This document shows positions 1 to 7,141 of a DNA stretch of 10,325 nucleotides, in pieces; position 1 is the first letter of the stretch, and the number at the start of each line of letters is the position of its first letter. Where the stretch lies: assembly GCA_946479055.1 (NCBI GenBank), contig CAMLEX010000117.1, positions 1 to 10,325 on the forward strand. Reading direction: 5' to 3'. The notes below the pieces were generated by a model. That model saw only the letters and a program-made list of their open reading frames with translations. It did not search any database and had not been told where the DNA came from. The DNA is from an uncultured Bacteroidota bacterium (GTDB taxonomy: Bacteria > Bacteroidota > Bacteroidia > Chitinophagales > Chitinophagaceae). The position numbers and the translations under genes were made by a program.

Positions 1-195
1 CTTGGCGTACCTGCTCATACTATTTCTACCTCCAAAATGGATAATGAGCCAAACTATCATAAAGTGAGTGATGAAATAGAAACATTGGATATGGAAAATA
101 TGACCATGATCATCCAATCTATTGCGCTAAGCTCAAAAACCATTGTGTCCGGAAAAGAAACACCGGCAAGAGTTAAAAAAGAAGACCTGCGGTAA
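1..195 (+). CDS. M28-family metallopeptidase, C-terminal end only (5' truncated by window)
   Basis: The frame is open from the first base and stops with TAA at 193-195, giving the last 64 residues of a protein. It contains GVPAHTIST, then NYHKVSDE, the short Y-H-x-x-x-D block that carries the last metal-ligand histidine in M28 zinc aminopeptidases. It ends with KTIVSGKETPARVKKEDLR. The same blocks occur in the same order at the end of the next gene (GIPAHTIMSS, CYHHPCDE, KTLISGEDTPSRIVKSER), so the two are paralogues in tandem. Only 35 bp separate this stop from the next ATG, which suggests co-transcription. The catalytic core lies outside the window, so activity cannot be judged. Confidence 0.8.
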   Translation, partial: LGVPAHTISTSKMDNEPNYHKVSDEIETLDMENMTMIIQSIALSSKTIVSGKETPARVKKEDLR

Positions 196-230
196 AGCAT
201 AAGCACCTCAGTGAAAACATTTAATTCTTT

Positions 231-1523
231 ATGAACCAAAAAATCATTTTTGTAATGGCTGCTCTTTTAATGGCGCAGCCATTCATCTTTGGCCAGGGCA
301 GTAAAGACATCATCAAGGAAAATGATTTCAGCAGGGTAATTCATTTTCTGGCTGACGATTCATTAAAAGGCCGGGGTAATGGTCGAACCGAATTGCTGAA
401 AGCCGGATTATTTATTGGAGAAGAATTTAAAAAAAGCGGATTAAAACCTTTACAAGACAAGGCTGGCTATTTCATACCCTTTCGGCCATTTGGCGGCAGC
501 AAAAGATTTGCTACAGATGCCTTGCTATGGAATGGGAAAAAGCTTTCAACGGATGAGTTCCATTATTTTCATCCCCAACCCGGAAATTATTCTCCAAAAA
601 AACTTTCGGATTTTACTGTCATAAAGATCGATTCCTTTTTTACTGAAAATATCCTGGAGCGGTATTCCAATCTTCAAACCGATTTGCTTCTTTGGAGTGA
701 TCAACCACAGCCAGACAAAGAAAATTATTTTCCTCCCCACATTAAAATTTCGCCTGAAGGATCAGAACAAAATATTTTGTTGGTCTGCGCCGTTTCACCA
801 CCTGATTCTATTTTGCTCTCCGGGGTGAATAGTTATTATGAAAATGTTGGGTATAACATTGTTGGCATTTTGCCGGGCTTATCAAAGCCCAATGAAATTA
901 TTTTATTCTCTGCTCATTATGATCATGAAGGTGTTTACAAACGGGGAAAGAAAAAGGACAGCATTCTGAACGGCGCCAATGATAATGGATCAGGCGTTAC
1001 GGCTTTAGTTATGCTGGCGAAATATTTTTCTCAACGCAGAGATAATGAACGGACTATTATGTTCTGTGCTTTTGCCGGGGAAGAACTGGGCTTGTTAGGA
1101 TCCAAAGATTTTGTCAATCATATTGATCCGGTATCCATCATTGCCGGTATCAATATAGAAATGATCGGCATACCGCAGTATGGGAAAAATAGTGTTTTCA
1201 TAACAGGATCTGATCGCTCTACTTTACCGTCAATTTTAGAAAAACAATTAGCATCCACGCCTGTCAAAGTGAAGAGGGGCCCATCAGAAGAAAAAGAGCT
1301 TTTTAAACGAAGTGATAATTTTCCTTTTGTTGAAAAAGGAATACCGGCCCATACCATTATGAGCAGCGACGATGATGATAAATGTTATCATCATCCCTGC
1401 GATGAAGTTAAAAGGATTGATATTCCTCACCTGACCATGATTACTAAAGCGATTGCTGTAGCTACAAAAACGTTGATTAGTGGAGAAGATACGCCATCAA
1501 GAATAGTGAAAAGTGAAAGGTGA
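231..1523 (+). CDS. Exported M28-family zinc metallopeptidase (aminopeptidase-like)
   Basis: A 430-residue protein beginning with a signal peptide (about residues 1-22, hydrophobic FVMAALLMAQPFIFG), so it probably acts in the periplasm or outside the cell. Residues about 25-215 are the variable N-terminal part. The M28 peptidase fold lies at about 208-415. Visible blocks are SAHYDH (ligand His229), NGANDNGSG (bridging Asp251), GEELGLLGS (general base Glu284 and ligand Glu285), NIEMIG (Glu310 where most M28 enzymes have a metal-binding Asp) and CYHHPCD (His387). Family members remove N-terminal residues from peptides or act on related amide substrates; the substrate here is unknown. The ATG at 231 is chosen because the signal peptide starts there. 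The gene follows a paralogue by 35 bp. Its stop lies inside a short tandem GTGAAAR repeat. Confidence 0.9.
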   Translation: MNQKIIFVMAALLMAQPFIFGQGSKDIIKENDFSRVIHFLADDSLKGRGNGRTELLKAGLFIGEEFKKSGLKPLQDKAGYFIPFRPFGGSKRFATDALLWNGKKLSTDEFHYFHPQPGNYSPKKLSDFTVIKIDSFFTENILERYSNLQTDLLLWSDQPQPDKENYFPPHIKISPEGSEQNILLVCAVSPPDSILLSGVNSYYENVGYNIVGILPGLSKPNEIILFSAHYDHEGVYKRGKKKDSILNGANDNGSGVTALVMLAKYFSQRRDNERTIMFCAFAGEELGLLGSKDFVNHIDPVSIIAGINIEMIGIPQYGKNSVFITGSDRSTLPSILEKQLASTPVKVKRGPSEEKELFKRSDNFPFVEKGIPAHTIMSSDDDDKCYHHPCDEVKRIDIPHLTMITKAIAVATKTLISGEDTPSRIVKSER

Positions 1524-1526
1524 AAA
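1506..1526 (+). repeat. Three tandem copies of GTGAAAR across the M28 stop codon
   Basis: GTGAAAA, GTGAAAG and GTGAAAA follow one another at 1506-1512, 1513-1519 and 1520-1526. The repeat supplies the last codons and the TGA stop of the M28 gene. The upstream paralogue ends differently (KKEDLR). Short runs of this kind are, from memory, common in Bacteroidota intergenic DNA; that is not verified here. Confidence 0.5.
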
Positions 1527-1549
1527 AAAGCAGTGTTTGTCAAGTCTTT

Positions 1550-1592
1550 CCTCTTTGCGATCGTTGTATTTTCTTTGCGCATCTTGCGAAAC
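1550..1592. repeat. TTTGCG-type degenerate intergenic repeat
   Basis: The gap between the convergent M28 and GGGP synthase genes contains CTTTGCG at 1553-1559 and again at 1573-1579, then CTTGCG at 1583-1588 followed by AAAC. The regular recurrence of the TTTGCG word resembles a degenerate short repeat often seen between Bacteroidota genes. No clear hairpin terminator is visible in this gap. Confidence 0.35.
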
Positions 1593-2351
1593 TCAGACAG
1601 TTTTCACGGCCACCGAATGCACCGCATCACTCATCTCTTTGATCAGTGATACATTTTTTTCAATCGCATTTCCCACAACAATTACGTCGGCACCGGCTTT
1701 GCAATTGAGGTAAGCTTTTTCAGGATCTGTAATACCGCCACCAATGATCAGTGGTGTAGAAATATTTTTGGCAACAGCTTCTATCATGCTTTCGGATATA
1801 GGCCGTTTAGCACCGCTACCGGAATCCATATAGATCAGTTTCATACCCAGCATTTCACCTGCCATCGCCGTGCACATGGCAATCTCATTTTTATCTGCCG
1901 GAACAGGTGATGCGTTGCTGATATAAGAAACAGTTGTGGGTGCGCCACCATCCACAACCATATAACCCGTAGGCATTATTTCCAAACCGCTTTGTTTTAC
2001 AAAAGGAGCTGAGACCACATGCTGCCCGATCAGTAATTCAGGATTTCGACCTGAGATCAATGATAAATACAAAAGAGCATCCGCATATTTGCTGATCTGA
2101 GAAGGGCTGCCGGGAAAAAGTATCACCGGGATATTGCAATGTTGTTTAATATGCTGTACACACTCATCCAAATGGTTGGAGATAACCAGGCTGCCACCAA
2201 CCAGCAGGTAATCCACTTTTGCTGAAACGGATAATCCGATCAATTCGTCCAGTATGGGCTTGTTAACCTTATCGGGATCAATGAGTACGGCGAAAGATTT
2301 TTTTCCTTGCTTTTTCTTTTCTGTTATTGAATGGTAAATAGCTGACTTCAT
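1593..2351 (-). CDS. Geranylgeranylglyceryl phosphate synthase (GGGPS/PcrB family, group II)
   Basis: A 252-residue TIM-barrel prenyltransferase that joins a polyprenyl diphosphate to sn-glycerol-1-phosphate by an ether bond, the first committed step of archaeal-type ether lipids. Family marks are LIDPDK (about 23-28, the diphosphate/Mg region), LLVGGS (49-54), DSGSGAKRPI (about 176-185), IGGGI (203-207) and VGNAIE (226-231). The last three form the phosphate-binding end of the barrel. An in-frame TTG lies 24 bases upstream (2375), but the ATG at 2351 gives the family-typical start MKSAIYHSITEKKKQGKK and is preferred. It is a soluble enzyme with no signal peptide. It is convergent with the M28 gene and downstream of the DUF2490 gene on the same strand with a 134-bp gap. 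The prenyl chain length used is not readable from the sequence. Confidence 0.9.
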   Translation of the reverse strand: MKSAIYHSITEKKKQGKKSFAVLIDPDKVNKPILDELIGLSVSAKVDYLLVGGSLVISNHLDECVQHIKQHCNIPVILFPGSPSQISKYADALLYLSLISGRNPELLIGQHVVSAPFVKQSGLEIMPTGYMVVDGGAPTTVSYISNASPVPADKNEIAMCTAMAGEMLGMKLIYMDSGSGAKRPISESMIEAVAKNISTPLIIGGGITDPEKAYLNCKAGADVIVVGNAIEKNVSLIKEMSDAVHSVAVKTV

Positions 2352-2485
2352 CCGGTACCGGTTGGGTTCCTGCAAAAATGCGAAAAACTTTTGGCTTTTA
2401 ACAGGTTAATTTACAAAGGATTTGTGCTATTATGACTCATAGTGGATTTAATAGAAAAAACGACTGAAGCAAAATGAAACCATTG

Positions 2486-3208
2486 TTACAATCGCAGATA
2501 TCCGGCTACCTGCAACACATGATTATTGGTAAATACACTATTTCTCCCACTGATATACTGGTTCAAATAGCCGGCTTCAAGATCAAAGGATGTACAAAGC
2601 CTGTAACCCATGGCCAGGTACAGCCGGTTTTGATCGAAGAATTTTCCATTCACATTAGCTGTATTGCCAATATTTACAAAGACTTCATTTTGCAAAGCTG
2701 CAAATACTCCTTTGGTAAATGTTGGTTTTGGTTGAAATGGAATCACATTCCTAAAAAAATAACGGAGGCGGTTTGCATAAACTGATCCATCATTTTTTAA
2801 TTCGTTGTTAATCGTTATGCTTTTTGAAATAAAGCGTTGCTCTAACCGTAAGCGATGACTGATAAAAATGTTTTTTAATTTATGGTTATATAGTAATTGT
2901 TCCCAAATCCGATGTTCAGGAGCAAAACCGCTAATAGTATTCATCACGATTTTGTATAAAAGCATATCCACCGGTAACAGTAAATTGTTTGGTAAGATGA
3001 ATATTCAATCCTGAACGAAGTAATAAAGTTTGCGTATGTTTCAATGCGTCTGAACTTCTCCATTGTACATCTGCATGAATACTTGTTTTCTTGCCTGCTT
3101 TAAAGTATTAAATGATGCCATCCATCCGGAGAATTGTGATTGCGCTACTGCGGTAGTTAAACAAGAACCGGCAGTAAATAAAAATAAGGTCAGCAATATT
3201 TTTTTCAT
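2486..3208 (-). pseudogene. DUF2490 outer-membrane protein gene, split by two frame changes
   Basis: The pieces lie in three minus-strand frames. The first (ATG at 3208) encodes a signal peptide, MKKILLTLFLFTAGSC..AVAQ, then FSGWMASFNTLK. It loses frame at about 3098-3101, at an A run (minus strand) where one added A would give NTLKAGKKTS. The second frame gives SIHADVQWRSSDALKHTQ and GGYAFIQNRDE, down to about 2940. One surplus base (for example 2939), or two missing ones, then moves to the third frame, TISGFAPEHRIWEQ...ALQNEVFVNIG...LYLAMGYR...VAGYLRL, ending in TAA. Joined, this gives about 240 residues, the usual size for DUF2490, a predicted outer-membrane beta-barrel family of unknown function. 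No large part is missing. The cause may be real recent mutation or indel errors in the sequence. The family call is strong; the pseudogene status is uncertain. Confidence 0.75.
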
Positions 3209-3565
3209 GCAGGCAAAAGAATGGAAATTATTGAGATTGAAAAAATTTTGCGATAGGGTTATCTTTTTTTACTAAAAATAAACTGTAAAACATTGTTAGA
3301 TTTATCCTTGTTGTTATGATTAACAGGCTTGTTTTAATTTTAAATCAATAATTTGAATTCACCCAAAAAGAATTAGCGCATAGGAGCATTAAGATTGTGC
3401 AAAAATTTCGAAACTCCACACTATAAAGAATTCTGGCATCATCTATGATTCTTTTCCACATGATGTGCATATTTGAAAGATGGAAAATAGCGTAGTAAAA
3501 AATACATTCGTAATCGCCTCCCACCTGGGGCAATCAGAATCTTAACCGTTAAAAATAGTTTTGTT
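3209..3565. other. Divergent intergenic region between the DUF2490 gene and nrdJ
   Basis: These 357 AT-rich bases must hold the promoters of both flanking genes. Visible structure is a perfect 11-bp palindrome CACATGATGTG at 3457-3467 and an inverted repeat AAAGAAT (3425-3431) / ATTCTTT (3448-3454) around a 16-base loop. No cobalamin riboswitch B12 box, full NrdR box pair or confident Bacteroidota promoter could be recognised. A minus-strand open frame at 3345-3533 has no protein-like features. Confidence 0.4.
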
Positions 3566-6500
3566 ATGGCTGATAAAAAGCAAGCTTCCCGCACATTGGG
3601 ATTGGAGTTCCGTCGTCGCTATACAAGTGATGCCGTAAATGTATTTGATCAATTTGAATACGACTACCGTACTTCAGTTATCAGGAATCCTTCGGGTGAG
3701 ACCATGTTTGAAATGAACAATGTGGAAGTGCCCAAACAATGGAGTCAGATCGCTACAGATATTTTGGCGCAAAAATATTTTCGAAAAGCAGGTGTACCGC
3801 AACCGGATGGAAGCCTGGGAAGAGAAACATCAGCAAAACAGGTTGCCCATCGTCTTGCCAATTGCTGGAAAGTATGGGGCGAAAAATATGGCTACTTCGC
3901 TTCCTCAAAAGATGCACAGATTTTTTATGAAGAATTAGTTTATAGTATTTTGAACCAGATGTGTGTGCCCAATTCACCACAATGGTTCAATACGGGTTTG
4001 TATGAAAGCTATGGTATCACGGGTAAGCCACAGGGACATTATTATGTAGATCCTTTGGATGGGGAATTAAAAAAATCAACATCAGCCTATGAACGTCCGC
4101 AGCCACATGCCTGTTTTATTTTAAGTGTAGATGATGATTTAGTGAACGATGGCGGTATCATGGATCTGTGGGTTCGTGAAGCCAGGATATTCAAATATGG
4201 CTCCGGTGTAGGAACCAATTATTCAAACCTGCGTGGTGAAGGAGAAAAACTGAGTGGTGGTGGTACCTCTAGTGGCCTGATGAGTTTTTTAAAAATTGGT
4301 GACCGTGCAGCAGGTGCTATCAAATCGGGCGGTACTACACGCCGCGCTGCTAAAATGGTTTGTCTCGATCTCGATCATCCGGAAATAGTTGAGTTCATCA
4401 ACTGGAAAGTAGAAGAAGAAAAAAAAGTATCTGCGCTGATAGATGCGGGTTATGCATCCGATTATGAAGGCGAAGCTTATAAAACGGTAAGCGGTCAGAA
4501 TTCCAATAATTCAGTTCGTATCCCTAATTTATTTTTTGAAAAATTAAAAAACAATGAAGACTGGGAGCTGACAGGTCGCATGAATGGAAGAGTAATGAAA
4601 AAAGTTCCGTCAAAAGAATTGTGGAACCAGATAGCATATGCCGCATGGCGCTGCGCTGATCCGGGTACGCAATACAACACTACCATCAATGAGTGGCATA
4701 CCTGTCCCGAAGGTGGTGAGATCAGGGCTTCCAATCCCTGCAGTGAATATATGTTTCTTGATAACACTGCTTGTAATTTGGCATCAGCTAACCTGATGAA
4801 GTTCTATGACTCAGCAACCAATCATTTTGATGTAGAGGGTTATGAATACAATTGCCGTTTATGGACAGTTGTATTGGAAATATCTGTATTGATGGCGCAG
4901 TTTCCTTCCAAAGAAGTGGCGCAGCTAAGTTATGAATACAGGACGCTTGGGTTGGGATATGCCAACCTGGGCACTATGCTGATGGTTAGCGGTATACCTT
5001 ATGATAGCGAAGAAGCAAGAGCAATTGCAGGAGCCATTACAGCTATCATGACAGGTACTGCCTACAAGACATCGGCAGAGATGGCGAAATCATTAGGAAC
5101 TTTTCCACGCTATGAAGAAAACAGACAACATATGCTGCGGGTGATGCGCAATCACAGACTGGCTGCTTATGATGCTGACGAATATGAAAACCTGAGTTTG
5201 AAACCGCAGGGATTGAAAGCAAAATATTGTCCTGATTATATGTTGAAAGCCGCCTGCAAAGCATGGGATGATTCAGTAGAGTTGGGAGAACAATATGGTT
5301 ATCGCAATGCACAGGCAACAGTTATAGCACCCACAGGAACAATTGGTTTGGTAATGGATTGCGATACGACAGGAGTTGAGCCTGATTTTGCATTGGTGAA
5401 ATTTAAAAAATTATCGGGCGGTGGTTATTTCAAGATCATCAACCAATCGGTACCCGCTGCTTTGAAAAATTTGGGCTATAGCGAAAAAGAAACAGAAGCG
5501 ATTATTAAATATGCTGTTGGTTCCAAAACATTTGCCGGGGCACCGTTTATCAATCACCAGACCTTAAGTGAAAAAGGTTTTATTGCTGATGAAATTAAAA
5601 AATTAGATGCCGCTGTAAATTCCGCTTTTGAAATTGGATTTGTTTTCAATAAATATGCTTTGGGCGAAGAGTGTTTGCAACGGCTTGGGTTTGTTCCTGA
5701 ACAGTACAATGATTTTGAATGGAGCCTGCTGGAAGCTCTTGGATTTACTGATGATCAGATTGAAGCTGCTAATGATTATGTATGTGGTACAATGATGCTG
5801 GAAGGAGCACCCCTATTGAAAGATGGGCATTTACCAGTTTTTGATTGTGCTAATAAATGCGGAAGAAAAGGTCAACGTTTTATTCATGCGCATGGACATA
5901 TTCGCATGATGGGTGCTACACAACCTTTCATCAGCGGGGCTATTTCCAAAACAATCAACTTGCCGAATGAAGCAAATGTTGCCGAGATTGCGGATTCTTA
6001 CTTATTAAGTTGGGAGCTGGGATTAAAAGCTTGTGCTTTATATCGCGATGGATCAAAACTTTCGCAACCCTTGAGCACTAAGTCGGATAAGAAAAAGAAA
6101 GCAGGAGTCGTTAGCCAGGAGGCAGTAGCTGATAGTCCTGAAGCGAACAATAATCAACAAACGACAAACAACGATTCCAATATTGTTGACTTAGGAAAAC
6201 TCACCGTTGAAGAATTGTTGGAAGAAGTTCAGAAAAGAGTACAGTCATCACCAGATACAAAATTGAAAAGAAAACTGGCCAGTATTGTTGAACGTCGTTC
6301 GTTACCTGCCAAACGCCGGGGCTTTACACAAAAAGCAAAGATCAATGGGCAAGCTATTTTTCTGCGTACTGGTGAATATGGTGATGGAACACTCGGTGAA
6401 ATATTTATTGATATGGCGAAAGAAGGAGCTACCATGCGCAGCATGATGAACTGTTTTGCCATTTCTATTTCAATTGGCTTACAGTATGGTGTTCCATTGG

Positions 6501-6955
6501 AAGAATTTGTAGACAAGTTTGCCTTTACCAAATTTGATCCGTCAGGATTTGTAGAGCATCCGAATATCAAATCCACTACATCGATTGTAGATTTTATATT
6601 CCGTGTATTGGGTTATGAATATTTAGGACGTACTGATCTTGTTCATGTGCTAGATAAGCCGGAAGTATTAAATACCGGAACAGATGATTGGGATGATGTG
6701 CCTTCAGGTCTTGATTATGAAAAAGCTCCTGAATTATCAAGTGTACGTATTACCCGGTCTGCTGCGCCTCAACCGGTAAAAAATAAATTGGCTGTTTCAA
6801 ATTTAAAAAGTGATAGCAGTATAGATGCCGTAAATGCAGCGGCAAAGAATATGCAAAGCGATGCGCCGGCCTGTAATGTTTGCGGTCATATTATGATGCG
6901 AAGCGGTACTTGTTATAAGTGTTTGAATTGTGGCAACCAGGGCGGTTGCAGTTAA
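3566..6955 (+). CDS. nrdJ: Adenosylcobalamin-dependent (class II) ribonucleoside-diphosphate reductase
   Basis: A 1129-residue cytosolic enzyme that reduces ribonucleotides to deoxyribonucleotides using coenzyme B12 to make the thiyl radical, so it needs no oxygen or second subunit. The N-terminal and barrel domains span about 1-830. Key residues are in VPNSPQWFNTG (134-144), HACF (Cys183), NPCSE (Asn390, thiyl Cys392, Glu394) and TACNLAS (Cys403). Cys183 and Cys403 are the probable redox pair at the active site. APTGTIG (588-594) is the usual phosphate-binding loop. A charged, Asn/Gln-rich linker (about 831-872) leads to a TSCPD domain (about 925-1022) and a tail with Cys1103, 1106, 1116, 1119, 1122 and 1128, a zinc ribbon plus the cysteines that re-reduce the active site. 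The gene is complete, appears monocistronic and ends before a strong terminator. The ATG at 3566 gives MADKKQASRTLGLEFRRRYT. Confidence 0.96.
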   Translation: MADKKQASRTLGLEFRRRYTSDAVNVFDQFEYDYRTSVIRNPSGETMFEMNNVEVPKQWSQIATDILAQKYFRKAGVPQPDGSLGRETSAKQVAHRLANCWKVWGEKYGYFASSKDAQIFYEELVYSILNQMCVPNSPQWFNTGLYESYGITGKPQGHYYVDPLDGELKKSTSAYERPQPHACFILSVDDDLVNDGGIMDLWVREARIFKYGSGVGTNYSNLRGEGEKLSGGGTSSGLMSFLKIGDRAAGAIKSGGTTRRAAKMVCLDLDHPEIVEFINWKVEEEKKVSALIDAGYASDYEGEAYKTVSGQNSNNSVRIPNLFFEKLKNNEDWELTGRMNGRVMKKVPSKELWNQIAYAAWRCADPGTQYNTTINEWHTCPEGGEIRASNPCSEYMFLDNTACNLASANLMKFYDSATNHFDVEGYEYNCRLWTVVLEISVLMAQFPSKEVAQLSYEYRTLGLGYANLGTMLMVSGIPYDSEEARAIAGAITAIMTGTAYKTSAEMAKSLGTFPRYEENRQHMLRVMRNHRLAAYDADEYENLSLKPQGLKAKYCPDYMLKAACKAWDDSVELGEQYGYRNAQATVIAPTGTIGLVMDCDTTGVEPDFALVKFKKLSGGGYFKIINQSVPAALKNLGYSEKETEAIIKYAVGSKTFAGAPFINHQTLSEKGFIADEIKKLDAAVNSAFEIGFVFNKYALGEECLQRLGFVPEQYNDFEWSLLEALGFTDDQIEAANDYVCGTMMLEGAPLLKDGHLPVFDCANKCGRKGQRFIHAHGHIRMMGATQPFISGAISKTINLPNEANVAEIADSYLLSWELGLKACALYRDGSKLSQPLSTKSDKKKKAGVVSQEAVADSPEANNNQQTTNNDSNIVDLGKLTVEELLEEVQKRVQSSPDTKLKRKLASIVERRSLPAKRRGFTQKAKINGQAIFLRTGEYGDGTLGEIFIDMAKEGATMRSMMNCFAISISIGLQYGVPLEEFVDKFAFTKFDPSGFVEHPNIKSTTSIVDFIFRVLGYEYLGRTDLVHVLDKPEVLNTGTDDWDDVPSGLDYEKAPELSSVRITRSAAPQPVKNKLAVSNLKSDSSIDAVNAAAKNMQSDAPACNVCGHIMMRSGTCYKCLNCGNQGGCS

Positions 6956-6999
6956 AAACGCGGATAGAAAAACCACTATAAAAGAAGTACCCACCGTTA

Positions 7000-7030
7000 A
7001 TCCCATCTCAAGAGAGGTGGGATTTTTGTT
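7000..7030 (+). terminator. Intrinsic terminator of nrdJ
   Basis: ATCCCATCTC (7000-7009) pairs with GAGGTGGGAT (7014-7023) over 10 bp with one T-G wobble, closing on the four-base loop AAGA. It is followed by TTTTGTT. It lies 45 bp after the nrdJ stop. An upstream CCCACC (6990-6995) could also pair with GGTGGG (7016-7021), a weaker competing fold. Confidence 0.88.
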
Positions 7031-7099
7031 CTATACCTTTTGCTAAGTATTTTCCCATTTGTCAGAAAATTTCAATTATAAGGTTTGTGGGTTGGCATG

Positions 7100-7131
7100 C
7101 CCCTGTCATTGAGCAAGTCGAAGCAAAGGGG
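7100..7131. repeat. REP-like palindromic intergenic element (GTCATTGAGC-AAGTCGAAG type)
   Basis: The stretch from CCCC (7100-7103) to GGGG (7128-7131) contains GTCATTGAGCAAGTCGAAG. It resembles the widespread bacterial intergenic repeat GTCATTGAGCGAAGTCGAA with one G missing. It sits between the nrdJ terminator and the 3' end of the convergent araC-type gene, a usual place for such elements. The identification is by eye only. Confidence 0.4.
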
Positions 7132-7141
7132 ATTTAGGGTA

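Noticed and set aside
1513..1713. Short plus-strand frame after the M28 gene
   Set aside because: It begins in the GTGAAAR repeat and runs antisense into the GGGP synthase. No protein features.
2352..2375. Upstream TTG start for the GGGP synthase
   Set aside because: It would add eight residues (QEPNRYR-type) not typical of the family. ATG 2351 gives the expected N-terminus.
2474..2785. Plus-strand open frame opposite the DUF2490 gene
   Set aside because: It is the antisense of clearly conserved DUF2490 coding sequence.
3417..3433. NrdR box upstream of nrdJ
   Set aside because: ACACTATA matches only one half of the consensus and no second box stands at the expected spacing.
3345..3533. Minus-strand 62-residue open frame in the nrdJ upstream region
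   Set aside because: No recognisable motif, odd composition rich in Cys/Ile/Phe, and it lies in a likely promoter region.
3520..3560. Cobalamin riboswitch ahead of the B12-dependent reductase
   Set aside because: CCTCCCACCTGGGGCAATC is GC-rich but no B12-box core or surrounding stems could be seen.
3556..3563. TAGTTTTG as a Bacteroidota -7 promoter element for nrdJ
   Set aside because: It matches TAnnTTTG but ends two bases before the ATG, which would put the transcription start inside the coding region. There is no upstream TTTG at proper spacing.
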